From an uncultured Eubacterium sp. (lineage in GTDB: Bacteria; Bacillota; Clostridia; Lachnospirales; Lachnospiraceae): 60,679 bases of DNA. The notes beneath the pieces are model-generated. The model was not told the origin of the DNA. It did no database searches and was given only the letters and a program-made list of their open reading frames with translations. Numbering within the stretch: the stretch's first letter is position 1; every line of letters begins with the position of its first letter. A program made the position numbers and the translations under genes. Where the stretch lies: NCBI GenBank assembly GCA_900545725.1, contig URAI01000006.1, positions 1-60,679 on the forward strand, written 5' to 3'. Below are positions 25,306-34,206 of the stretch, piece after piece.

Positions 25306-27471
25306 ATGGAATTATTAAGAGTGATAAAAAAGACCCTCATTTCGCTTTTATTAATTAATGTGGTTATTATTGGGGTATGTATATTTCAGATACAAAATGA
25401 AATTGATGATACAGATAAGCTGTATACATCGTTAATAGAAGCGTATAATGAGGATGAAAATATTGATGTACAGGAATATTTAAAACAGTCAGATGAGCAG
25501 ATGGCCTTAGATGTTACACAAAGATTCAATGCTTCATATAGTTATATCAGTTCATATAAGGATAATAAATTAAGAGCGTTAAAAAGTGCAGATACTCTTA
25601 CACAATATGAATTGTTTAACGAGGAGGATTCATATAGTTATAAGGATATAGTAAAGAGCAGTCAGGATGCATTAAAAATATCGGATGCTCCGGTAAAGTT
25701 AATTAATACGCTCGCTATAGATAAATTTATGCAATACAGATGGCTTCCTTTTCTTTTTATATTAATTATTACTGTTGTTATAATAAGTTATAAGGAAGAA
25801 GAATATAATTCAGTGAATACGTTAATAAGGTGTTCTTATAACGGACGAAGCAGTCTTGTTTTAAAAAGACTTCTGATTAATTTTTTAATTATATTGATTA
25901 ATTCATTTGCAATAAATCTTATTGTATTTTGTATTTTTATATATTTTTATGGCGGGGCAGGATATCTTGATAATGTAATTCAATGTTCACAGGTATTTTC
26001 TAACTTTCCATATGTGATAAGTATTAAGCATTTCATGCTTTTGTATTGTATATTCTTTGCAATGGCAATGTATGCGATAAGTCTTATTATATATTTATTT
26101 GTACAGTGGTCAGCTTCTAATAAAACAGCTTATGTAAAGATAATATTATTTGGACTTGCAGAGTGGCTGTTATATTATAAAATTAATGAAAAAAGCAGTC
26201 TCAATTTTTTCAAGTATTTTAATATCTTTTCAGATGTAATGCTTGCGGATTCACTTAAAAATACCAACTGGGGAACGGATTTATTTATAACTGATACGAT
26301 AACTGCTTTTATGTATTTTACAGTAATATTAATTGTAATTGGAATACCGCTCAATATTATACTATATATAAGAAAATATCCTGTAAGAAAATTAAGTATA
26401 ATTGATAAGCTTATAGGTAAGGCAGAGCAGCTTGTACAGAGAGGGATTGGCAGTTTTAATATTGGAATGTTTGAGATGCATAAATTATTATTTATGCAGA
26501 ATGTATTTTTGATACTGGTAATATTTATTATAGCTATATCCTCATGTAAGATACATAAGGGCTTAAATTATAACGGGCAGAATACATATATCAAGAATTT
26601 CTATGCACAGTATGAGGGAAGTTCATCTGTTGAAGAGGCCAACGACTATATAAATTATCTTGAGCAGACTAAAGAACAATTAGAGACAAAAGAAAAGATA
26701 TCAGCATATGATAAAAAACAGATAGCAGATATCAAGACAGCACAGGGCAGCATAACGAGTCAGCTTAATTATCTTAACCAGCTAAAACAAGATAATGATA
26801 TAGATGGAATGATATTAGACGAGAGTGCCTATAATGAAATATTTGGAGACAGGATGAATACTGTGCAGGAAAATATTAACCTTATATGTATTCTTGTAAT
26901 TATTTTTATGTTTTCAAATATTTTTAATATAGAAAAAAAGACTAAAATGACTAAGCTTCTTAAGATAAGCAAAAATAGAGGAAGTGTATGGGGATACAAG
27001 CTGTTTACGGTTATTGTTATAAGTATGCTTGTAGGAGTAATATCAGCAGTTATAAGTTGGCATAATATAACAGATTTATATAATATTAAATTTTTAAATG
27101 CTCCGGTTCAATGTATAAGGATGTTTAATAGTTTTCCAATAAATATAAGTATATCAGGATATATATTACTTTGTCAGTTTATAAGAGTATTACTTTTTAT
27201 AAGTATAGGAATATTGATAATGAATATATCATACCTTGCAGGGTATTTACATTCAGTTATTATCGGAATGATTCTGTTAGTTCCATATATACTCAATGTA
27301 TTCAAGGTATCCTTAATGAAATATTTATCATTGCCTGTACAGAGTGATATTAACAGATGGCTTACAATGTTTAATTATAATATTTCAGGATACATTATAT
27401 ATATTTTATTTATTATATCAGCAGTGATATTAAGTATTTATACATATTATGACTGGAATATAAAAAAATAA
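25306..27471 (+). CDS. Large ABC-2-type permease, module 2
   Basis: 721 aa with two similar halves. One N-terminal helix is followed by an extracytoplasmic helical domain (about 30-140), then about five helices (150-360), a second single helix, a second coiled extracytoplasmic region (about 425-520, EEANDYINYLEQTKEQLE) and six helices to the C-terminus. This is an in-frame fusion of two half-permeases, so it can form a full transporter with two copies of the ATPase at 28190. Substrate unknown; the large extracytoplasmic domains suggest peptide handling. Confidence 0.75.
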   Translation: MELLRVIKKTLISLLLINVVIIGVCIFQIQNEIDDTDKLYTSLIEAYNEDENIDVQEYLKQSDEQMALDVTQRFNASYSYISSYKDNKLRALKSADTLTQYELFNEEDSYSYKDIVKSSQDALKISDAPVKLINTLAIDKFMQYRWLPFLFILIITVVIISYKEEEYNSVNTLIRCSYNGRSSLVLKRLLINFLIILINSFAINLIVFCIFIYFYGGAGYLDNVIQCSQVFSNFPYVISIKHFMLLYCIFFAMAMYAISLIIYLFVQWSASNKTAYVKIILFGLAEWLLYYKINEKSSLNFFKYFNIFSDVMLADSLKNTNWGTDLFITDTITAFMYFTVILIVIGIPLNIILYIRKYPVRKLSIIDKLIGKAEQLVQRGIGSFNIGMFEMHKLLFMQNVFLILVIFIIAISSCKIHKGLNYNGQNTYIKNFYAQYEGSSSVEEANDYINYLEQTKEQLETKEKISAYDKKQIADIKTAQGSITSQLNYLNQLKQDNDIDGMILDESAYNEIFGDRMNTVQENINLICILVIIFMFSNIFNIEKKTKMTKLLKISKNRGSVWGYKLFTVIVISMLVGVISAVISWHNITDLYNIKFLNAPVQCIRMFNSFPINISISGYILLCQFIRVLLFISIGILIMNISYLAGYLHSVIIGMILLVPYILNVFKVSLMKYLSLPVQSDINRWLTMFNYNISGYIIYILFIISAVILSIYTYYDWNIKK

Positions 27472-27498
27472 TGGCAATATTTGGGAGCGAGGGTTATT

Positions 27499-28080
27499 AT
27501 GAAAAAAAAGATATTGATTTTAGTACAGATGTTAGCAGTAATGAGCTTATGCATTGCCTGTGGCAGCACAAAGGATAATCAGGATGTAACGAATCAAGTT
27601 ACAAAAGCAGATTCATATACGCAGGGAGCAAAAACATATGTATGGGAAACTGATGAAAATACAATAAATGAAGCTGTAGAAGCCGGTACGGAAGCAGTAG
27701 AGAATAAAGAATTATTAAAGCAGAAATTAAAGCTTGATGATAATCTTAAAGCTGTAGCAGGTAAGGATATATTTTCTGATGATATAAAGACAGAATTATC
27801 TAAGATATATAAACAGTGGATGGATGATGGTTTTGAACAGGCAAAAAGTATATCAGAGAAGGAATTACTGGAATTTGATATCAGAAATCCTGAATGTGAG
27901 ATAATATCTTATGATGGAGGATGGGCAGTAAAGTATTCTTATCAGTTACCAAAGGCCTTAAACAGTAAATTGACACAAGATGACAGAGTACAGATTATTT
28001 TTAAGGTTAATGATAATGATTTAAGAGTGGATGAATGCAGTTATCATGGCAGTTATAAGTATTTTAAGGAGTCAAATTAA
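27499..28080 (+). CDS. Small lipoprotein, module 2
   Basis: 193 aa. Lipobox CIAC (Cys about residue 20), then an alpha-helical segment rich in Glu and Lys and a small beta domain at the C-terminus (DGGWAVKYSYQL, VQIIFKVNDND). GGGAGCGAGGG precedes the ATG at 27499; the in-frame TTG at 27481 is disfavoured. No family recognised. Its position between permease and ATPase suggests an accessory subunit. Confidence 0.7.
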   Translation: MKKKILILVQMLAVMSLCIACGSTKDNQDVTNQVTKADSYTQGAKTYVWETDENTINEAVEAGTEAVENKELLKQKLKLDDNLKAVAGKDIFSDDIKTELSKIYKQWMDDGFEQAKSISEKELLEFDIRNPECEIISYDGGWAVKYSYQLPKALNSKLTQDDRVQIIFKVNDNDLRVDECSYHGSYKYFKESN

Positions 28081-28189
28081 AATTATTTATTTAAAAGCTT
28101 AGAAATTACATAAAAGTGTTGTGACTATTAAGTGAAACTAAATATCTTTTCATAATTAAGTTAAAATTGTTAGAAATGGGGGCGGCATA

Positions 28190-29074
28190 ATGGAATTAGA
28201 ATTAAGGGAGTTATCAAAAAGTTATGGCTCGGTAAAGGCACTCAATAAGATATCATATACATTTAAGCCTGGGATATATGGAATACTTGGTGCGAATGGT
28301 GCCGGTAAAAGTACAATGATTAATCTTATTACTGACAATGTCAGCCGTGACAGTAATAATGGAGGTAATATTCTCTATGATGGAGAGGATATATTAAAGC
28401 TTGGCAAAAAGTTCCGTGCGATTGTAGGTTATATGCCACAGCAGCAGGGGTTCTATGAGGATTTTTCACCTAAGGCATTTTTAAAATATATGGCAGAAGT
28501 AAAAGGACTTAAAAGGAAGAATGAAGAGGGAAAGAGTGTAGCACAGCAGATTGATGAGCTTTTAGAGGTTGTCAATCTTACGAGTGTGGCATACAAAAAG
28601 ATAGGCGGTTTTTCAGGAGGTATGAAGCAGAGAGTACTTCTGGCACAGGCACTTCTAGGCAATCCTAAGGTTCTTATTTTAGACGAGCCGACAGCAGGAC
28701 TTGATCCAAAGGAAAGAATAGGTATAAGAAATTATATAGCAGAGCTTTCAAAGGATAAGATAATTTTGTTTGCAACACATGTTGTAAGTGATATTGAATG
28801 TATTGCTGATAAGGTTATACTTGTAAAAAAGGGACAGATAGTTGCAACAGGAACTCCGGTTGAATTAATAGAAAAAATGCAGGGAAAAGTAGCAGAGCTT
28901 ACCTGTACGCTTGAAGATGTTGGAAAGCTTCAGGAGCAGTATAAGGTAGGCAACATAAGGCAGAGAAAGAATGGACTTGCTCTAAGGCTGGTAGGTGATA
29001 CACTTCCTGATGAAGCAGTAAAAGTCGAAGATAATATAGACCTTGAGGATGTATATTTATATTATTTTGAGTAG
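28190..29074 (+). CDS. ABC transporter ATP-binding protein, module 2
   Basis: 294 aa. Walker A GANGAGKST, signature FSGGMKQRVLLAQAL, Walker B VLILDEPTAGLDP and H-loop FATHVVSD, all intact. A C-terminal extension of about 75 aa follows the usual domain. GGGGGCGGC 4-11 nt upstream. The 109-bp gap before it holds no terminator, so it probably ends the operon begun at 23931. Confidence 0.9.
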   Translation: MELELRELSKSYGSVKALNKISYTFKPGIYGILGANGAGKSTMINLITDNVSRDSNNGGNILYDGEDILKLGKKFRAIVGYMPQQQGFYEDFSPKAFLKYMAEVKGLKRKNEEGKSVAQQIDELLEVVNLTSVAYKKIGGFSGGMKQRVLLAQALLGNPKVLILDEPTAGLDPKERIGIRNYIAELSKDKIILFATHVVSDIECIADKVILVKKGQIVATGTPVELIEKMQGKVAELTCTLEDVGKLQEQYKVGNIRQRKNGLALRLVGDTLPDEAVKVEDNIDLEDVYLYYFE

Positions 29075-29152
29075 TTTTTAAATATTTATTTTAACAGTTA
29101 TGGTTTGTGACAGGCAGAAATAATAAATAACATTGGAATTAGTATATAGAAA

Positions 29153-29213
29153 AACAGATTTCCTTTATATCAGGCACTTTCATAGTTGGTGACTGATATA
29201 AAGGAAATCTGTT
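29153..29213. terminator. Long perfect hairpin between convergent genes
   Basis: 21-bp perfect stem (29153-29173 with 29193-29213) around a 19-nt loop; the core is CAGATTTCCTTTATATCAG. The A and T flanks fit a bidirectional terminator between the ATPase and the phosphatase. TTATTAAAGGCA is then repeated directly downstream (29214-29240). A second dyad, CATTATAAATT / AATTTATAATG, is at 29293-29325. Confidence 0.7.
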
Positions 29214-29329
29214 TATTAAAGGCATGTTTATTAAAGGCACTCTCTGTAAGTAGTCTATATTATATAAATGCTTTTTAATGCTACAGCTCTATCATTATAA
29301 ATTATTTAGAAATTAATTTATAATGTACA

Positions 29330-29776
29330 TTACAGATTTTCAAGAATTCCTTTACAGCCTGCCAATACATCCTTATAGGTTGCATCAAAATCCCCTGTGT
29401 ACCAGGGGTCAGCTACATCCATTCCTGAGCCGGCAAATGTCAGCAGCTTGTATATTTTCTCATCAGGATCACCGCCTGATATACGCTGCATATTTCTTAT
29501 ATTCTCTGTATCCATTCCTATAAGATAATCATATTCTTCATAGTCGTTAAGAGTCATCTGTACGGCTCTGTGCGGAATTACAGGTATTCCTTCGCTTTTA
29601 AGTTTGGCTACGGTTCCACGGTGTGGTGGGTTACCGATTTCTTCACGGCTAGTAGCAGCAGAATTAATATAAAATTCATCCTCGCGATGAGCCTGTTTAA
29701 TAAGATAATTCATAACGCTTTCAGCCATTGTGCTGCGGCATATGTTGCCGTGGCAAATGAATAGTATTTTTATCAT
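29330..29776 (-). CDS. Low-molecular-weight protein tyrosine phosphatase
   Basis: 148 aa. N-terminal P-loop CHGNICRS (C8 nucleophile, R14), and the general-acid Asp in ADPWYTGDFDATY near the C-terminus. Normal length. AAGGAGAAAC upstream supports the start at 29776. The island begins in its 5' region: the first ten codons are duplicated at the far end (36045-36074), so the present N-terminus and promoter could have been supplied by the incoming element. Cellular targets are unknown. Confidence 0.93.
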   Translation of the reverse strand: MIKILFICHGNICRSTMAESVMNYLIKQAHREDEFYINSAATSREEIGNPPHRGTVAKLKSEGIPVIPHRAVQMTLNDYEEYDYLIGMDTENIRNMQRISGGDPDEKIYKLLTFAGSGMDVADPWYTGDFDATYKDVLAGCKGILENL

Positions 29777-29928
29777 TGTTTTGTTTCTCCTTAATTTGCC
29801 CCGGAATGCCCTGTTTTGCAAGGAATTTCGGGGATTTATGAAATTTGTGTTTTGGCTGGCATCTTTGCAAAATAGGGCAATATGGTGCAAGTTGTTGTGG
29901 GCTGTTAGTAGTAAAATTGGTAGTAAAA
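29746..29928. repeat. Island left boundary (attL-like), duplicated phosphatase 5' region
   Basis: About 180 bp similar to 36045-36227 on the far side of the island: the CHG codons, TTTTGTTTCTCCTTA, the CCTGTTTT-CAAGG region, and an exact 27-bp repeat at 29902-29928 and 36201-36227 (starts CTGTTAGTAGTAAAATTGG). Site-specific insertion at the phosphatase start explains this. Confidence 0.65.
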
Positions 29929-29944
29929 CAAGGTAGGCTTACTA

Positions 29945-31315
29945 CTAAGAATGTTCTATCATACATTCTCTAACCAACATTAATAATTCTAACAAAGACA
30001 AATCATTTAATTCCTCATGCGTATATTTCGCATAATATTCAGTCAACACATTTGTCAACTTGATTTCTATATTAGCTAAATCCTCTTTCAATTTTGCAGG
30101 AATAGTACCTGTTTGCAAATTATATAAATATGCCTCATCTATTTTGTAAGCAGCATTTCTAACATTTTTTTCTAAAGTAATATATTCAAGTTCTTTATTC
30201 TCATCTATGTTCTTTGGTTTTAAATACCTAGAATGCGACATGTCCATAATAGATATCGCAGAAAAAAGTTCATTCAAAAAATTTTTCATATCATTTTCAG
30301 AAACACTATTGTCACACACCGGACTATGTGTATGTGTTTCAAACAGATTAAGTAACGCTTTCCTAGCTTCAATATTATTAGTAAAATTCAAATCAATATA
30401 ATCTTTAAATTGACTCTTAAACCACATTCTATTACCACAGTGATAAAATAAATTTTTAACTACATCACCATACTGCTTAATCAACATATTATATTCCAGA
30501 TAATCAATGGGATACGCAGCTATTTTAAAAGGTTTATATAAATTGAAATGAATACACTCCTTATCATCATGAGGAAAATCCAACCTTAATTGATATCTAT
30601 CTTCGTTGCTCTGTGAAAAGAAAATTTCCATTTTTGTAGTTGTCCTAGACCCATTTTCATATTCACTATAAGATGTATTCGGTTCCATATAAATTCCTTC
30701 AATCATGCAGTTTGTGAAAATATCTCCAAAACAACATAAGAACCACTCTGCAATTATTCTGTCTTTATCATTGAAAAATGGACTAATCTGCATACACATT
30801 AATGTATTGATTAATACAAGATATTCTAAATGTTTTTCGATTATAGACAAATCACATTCCGAAACAATTTTCAGCTCTTTGCTCTCAATGATTTCTTTAT
30901 TAGGATAGATTTCTTGTATTTTTTCCCTTCTCTGCATATCGTCTCTAATTACCTTAATGTAGTTAATTATTATGCTACTTTGACTATATTCATTTTCATA
31001 CGAAAACCCGCCATCTTTTTGTGCCTTATCCATATAATATTGAGTGATTTCGGAATTAACTAATATCATTATATTCAAAATATAATTGGCATCATCATAA
31101 GACATGATTTTACCTTTCAATTTATTGAGTTTGTTTCTTATATCATCAAGAAAAAGATAAATAGAAACAATCCTTTCGCTCTTTCCATCCAATAATTCTT
31201 CTGATTTATCATTCAGTATCTCATCTATTAACCTCTCATCATCTGTTATATTAGCAAATATTCTTTTTGCAATATTGGGGTTAAGTTTATACATTGATTT
31301 TGGATAAGCATCCAT
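29945..31315 (-). CDS. Island protein of unknown function, 456 aa
   Basis: No family recognised. Soluble, no signal peptide or membrane segment, acidic and mostly alpha-helical, with a central beta-rich part (about 225-275: TTTKMEIFFSQSNEDRYQLR). It ends 16 bp inside the exact 27-bp boundary repeat, the usual place for cargo genes. Base use differs from the core genes (more AT-rich, many AAA/AAT, few GGA runs). A defence or phage-related role is possible from context but no motif shows it. Confidence 0.7.
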   Translation of the reverse strand: MDAYPKSMYKLNPNIAKRIFANITDDERLIDEILNDKSEELLDGKSERIVSIYLFLDDIRNKLNKLKGKIMSYDDANYILNIMILVNSEITQYYMDKAQKDGGFSYENEYSQSSIIINYIKVIRDDMQRREKIQEIYPNKEIIESKELKIVSECDLSIIEKHLEYLVLINTLMCMQISPFFNDKDRIIAEWFLCCFGDIFTNCMIEGIYMEPNTSYSEYENGSRTTTKMEIFFSQSNEDRYQLRLDFPHDDKECIHFNLYKPFKIAAYPIDYLEYNMLIKQYGDVVKNLFYHCGNRMWFKSQFKDYIDLNFTNNIEARKALLNLFETHTHSPVCDNSVSENDMKNFLNELFSAISIMDMSHSRYLKPKNIDENKELEYITLEKNVRNAAYKIDEAYLYNLQTGTIPAKLKEDLANIEIKLTNVLTEYYAKYTHEELNDLSLLELLMLVRECMIEHS

Positions 31316-31455
31316 TAGCCAATATAATGTTTTTTCAAAATTATTGATATTTGCACCTTCTCTCTAATCCCATCAAACATATTATATATTTTATTTTATT
31401 ATTTTTCCATAGAAAAAACGCCCAAGCCAAGCCGGAGCGTCATCCCTTTTCCATA

Positions 31456-31917
31456 TTAAATTACTTTAAACATTTTCTGTGACATCGGTTTCTCCTTTTT
31501 CTGCTCAACCTCTGCCTGTGCCTTTCTAAACTCTTCCATCCGTTTCAATTCTTCCTCTGCATCATCAAATCCGATATGCGTGTACACATTTATTGTGACC
31601 GATATATCCGAATGCCCCATGAGGTACTGCAGTGTCTTGGGATTCATTCCTGATTTTGCCATGTTGGAACAGTAGGTGTGCCTGCATACATGGGGAGTAA
31701 TGTTTGGCATCTGCACCCGGTAGATGTCATTGTATCTGCCGACCATATGATTGAATCGGTGCTGACAGTGCATTGCCACAAGTGGCATTCCATTATCATC
31801 ATAAAATAGGAATCTGCGATATCCATCTATGAACGTCTCCACTTTCGGTGCATTTCTGTCCTCAATAATCGCCTGAAACATTTGTGCCACATCCTCTGTA
31901 ATCGGCAATTCTGTAAA
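31456..31917 (-). pseudogene. Tyrosine recombinase (ICE integrase), C-terminal fragment
   Basis: About 150 residues of the catalytic domain: HVCRHTYCSNMAKSGMNPKT (His-x-x-Arg), LMGHSDISVTINVYTHI (His and the nucleophile Tyr). The N-terminal DNA-binding part and the first catalytic Arg are missing. The frame opens only to about 31970, where a TAA stands. It joins out of frame to the cargo-gene fragment upstream, so it is not expected to be functional. Confidence 0.85.
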
Positions 31918-32240
31918 TTTTCCAATGCCGTATCTGTAAGGATTTCTTTCGGAACTGCTATTGTCAACTTATCCTTCGGTAAAAGCACTTCTTTAGTAAA
32001 TTCCGTATCATCCTGAAATCCATGTTCCCGTAACTGGCAAATTAAGTGTTCCACCGTTTCTACCGCTGTTCCCTCCGGAATGTGCAGTACGCCCTCTTTG
32101 TCCAGTCGGTATACTGAAATGCCGTATGCACAGCTTGGCACCCACTCATAATGCGGTGCTGTTCCAAGTATTTTGCCAATCTCCTGTGCCAGCTTTGGTC
32201 TTTGCTTTGGTTCCAGTATAAATCTGATTTCATTTTTCAT
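31905..32240 (-). pseudogene. Truncated ICE cargo gene (virulence-associated-like protein), 5' part
   Basis: MKNEIRFILEPKQRPKLAQ... resembles the small phage/ICE proteins that begin with an RKPLV-like core and continue CAYGISVYRLDKEGVL and LTIAVPKEILTDTALENLQN. The family continues with VASKA.L..KALG, but here the sequence changes after LENLQN into integrase sequence in another frame. The junction lies near 31905-31925. This is a deletion scar inside a former integrative element. Confidence 0.6.
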
Positions 32241-32583
32241 AATATGTACCTGCCTTTTTTTTGTGGTAGTACATATATCACTCTGACAGCACAGAATATC
32301 AAGATGTTTTTAATTATATTTATTCCCCCAAATATGCATACAAATTGTAGTTTTTTTATCGTTTTACACACAGTTTTTATACGTATTTGGTATTATCCGG
32401 CAAAATAAAATCGGCTAAAGAAGCGGTATTCTGCGGAGATTTTCATATAATGTGAATTCTGTGGGTATCCCCCCTGTTTAATTCTGCGAAAATTCGCACG
32501 AAAAGGGCCATAGGTCTTCAGTCAGAAAGATTGTAGAGATTTGGATACCCACACCTGCTCATTACTTATTTAAAATAGTAGCG
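32241..32583. other. Intergenic region with a possible oriT-like inverted repeat
   Basis: GTGGGTATCC (32461-32470) and GGATACCCAC (32543-32552) are perfect 10-bp arms. Immediately after the left arm come CCCCTGTTT and a TGCGAAAATTCGCA palindrome (32484-32497). A distal inverted repeat followed by a C-run and a small hairpin is a common oriT layout. No relaxase is present. The rest is AT-rich without a gene. Confidence 0.4.
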
Positions 32584-32952
32584 TTAATAAATTTCAATAT
32601 AATCATTTTCTTCCGAATATTCGCAACCACATTGTGGACAAATAATATCTGTACCTGAAAAAAACTCTGTTCCACAACAATTACAATATGCATGAATATT
32701 TTTCTTATCTAAAATTTTGTATTCCTGTAATTCAATAACCACTTCTTTAAGTGATGTATATCCAACTAACTGTTGCATATTTACACCTAAAGAACTACTA
32801 ATCAATTCTAATCGCTCAATAGTTGGACTAGATTCTCCTCTTTCAATTTCTCCATAATATTTCTCATTTACTCCTGCCAAATCAGCAACTTGTGCCTGAG
32901 TAAGCCCACTCAATTTTCTATAATATCTCAATGCAGCTCCAATATTCGCCAT
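32584..32952 (-). CDS. XRE-family regulator with C-terminal zinc ribbon
   Basis: 122 aa. Helix-turn-helix domain at about 5-62 (LRYYRKLSGLTQAQVADLAG, YYGEIERGESSPTIERL), a linker helix, then a zinc ribbon with CNCC and CPQC pairs (about 90-108) and an acidic end. GGAGGG 7-12 nt upstream of the start at 32952. Divergent from the putative nuclease gene, with a perfect palindrome in between: the arrangement of controller (C) proteins of restriction-modification systems, though C proteins usually lack a zinc ribbon. Confidence 0.85.
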   Translation of the reverse strand: MANIGAALRYYRKLSGLTQAQVADLAGVNEKYYGEIERGESSPTIERLELISSSLGVNMQQLVGYTSLKEVVIELQEYKILDKKNIHAYCNCCGTEFFSGTDIICPQCGCEYSEENDYIEIY

Positions 32953-32983
32953 TTTTCACCCTCCATTAAAACCACTTTAAAAT

Positions 32984-32999
32984 ACCGTATATATACGGT
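32984..32999. promoter_or_regulatory. Palindromic operator between the XRE and nuclease genes
   Basis: ACCGTATATATACGGT is a perfect 16-bp palindrome in the 117-bp divergent spacer, 31 bp before the XRE start and 70 bp before the nuclease start. It is the best candidate binding site of the XRE regulator and could overlap the -10 of its own promoter. Confidence 0.65.
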
Positions 33000-33069
33000 T
33001 TATTGTTGATGGGATAGATTATACAATAAATTATAAGGGATTTCAACATATAAAAGGAGGTATATACAA

Positions 33070-34161
33070 ATGATAGTTAATATGAAAAAAGAACTGCGCA
33101 ATTTTACATATATAACAAATTTATACAAATGTATTGCAAATTACAACTTAATGGGGCATCAAATTGGTAGAAAAGTGGGTGATATGCTTGAAATTCTTAC
33201 TATGGGAGTAATTTATCAAAACATTAGTCTAAAAACTCATTTAGATACAGAAGGAAAATTAGAAGGATATACATCTGCTGGACATAAGGTTGAATTTGGA
33301 TTTTTTAATAATCCTCGTACAAAGACAGGTCTCTTTGGTGCAATAGAATGCAAATGTGTCGGAGTAGAGGAAACTAAGTTCACATCAGGTCACATCAAGA
33401 CTCTATCATGTAATGAGTCATTTGATGTTTCTATGTCATGTCAATGGATGCATGATTCGATTACTGCTAAAATTAAACTTATATCCGTAAATTCAAATAA
33501 TGTTGTTATTGAAATAACTAATTCCTCTGACACTAGAAAACAACAACTTACTTTATCTACAGGGGATAATATAAAACTAATTGTGGATGAAAATGAAAAT
33601 TTTTTAAACACTTCCCCTCATGGTGATATGCTTGTCGAAATACCTGGGATTATACGAATTTGCAAAACAATAAAAGTTGATTCTATTCACAATAACACTT
33701 GCAAATTCACGCTTTGGAACTGTTTAACCGGACCTCAGACAATAGAAAAGGCAAAACAAGCTTCTCTTGTTGCTATGGATTTAAGAAAGAAAATTGATGG
33801 AAAATGGGGCAAAGAAGACATAACACCGGATTCTAAGAAAATGACATTCATTCATGTCATTTGCGAATTCTCCCATTGGGAAGAAAAATCTCGAAATGTA
33901 ATAAAAACTTGTATCGATCATAATTTAATTGTTCCCGATGAAATTCTAATTTATGCATTTAAATGCTTTGAAAACTACTTTGGAACTGCAAATATGCTAC
34001 CATATATAAGCAAGAAAAAATTTGATACTGATGCTAAGGTAAGAACTGTCGTAAACAATGTCCTTACGCATTTTGAAAATCATATATTGTTTGACCTTGA
34101 GCAAAACTGCTATGTAACAATAGACTGCGAAAATCAAAAACTGATACTTGATACACTATAA
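33070..34161 (+). CDS. Putative type II restriction endonuclease (PD-(D/E)XK-like)
   Basis: 363 aa. No close family was recognised, but residues 73-95 read KVEFGFF...GAIECKCVGVE. An acidic residue (E75) followed 18 residues later by ECK (93-95) fits the PD-(D/E)XK nuclease active site. E41 in a preceding helix could complete it. The remainder is a beta-rich middle and helical C-terminus. AAAGGAGG at 33053-33060 fixes the start. Partner genes are the convergent DNA methyltransferase and the divergent XRE regulator; that context carries much of the call. Confidence 0.6.
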   Translation: MIVNMKKELRNFTYITNLYKCIANYNLMGHQIGRKVGDMLEILTMGVIYQNISLKTHLDTEGKLEGYTSAGHKVEFGFFNNPRTKTGLFGAIECKCVGVEETKFTSGHIKTLSCNESFDVSMSCQWMHDSITAKIKLISVNSNNVVIEITNSSDTRKQQLTLSTGDNIKLIVDENENFLNTSPHGDMLVEIPGIIRICKTIKVDSIHNNTCKFTLWNCLTGPQTIEKAKQASLVAMDLRKKIDGKWGKEDITPDSKKMTFIHVICEFSHWEEKSRNVIKTCIDHNLIVPDEILIYAFKCFENYFGTANMLPYISKKKFDTDAKVRTVVNNVLTHFENHILFDLEQNCYVTIDCENQKLILDTL

Positions 34162-34167
34162 TTTTTT

Positions 34168-34202
34168 GAGCTACCACTCGTAATAACGTGGTAGCTCTTT
34201 TT
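34168..34202 (+). terminator. Terminator between nuclease and methyltransferase genes
   Basis: GAGCTACCAC (34168-34177), 10-nt loop, GTGGTAGCTC (34188-34197), TTTTT. The T run serves the nuclease transcript; on the opposite strand the hairpin is followed by A's. Confidence 0.85.
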
Positions 34203-34206
34203 ATAC

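Noticed and set aside
29721..29966. Open frames across the left island boundary
   Set aside because: They cross the phosphatase start and boundary repeat and match the equivalent frame at the right boundary only through the repeat itself.
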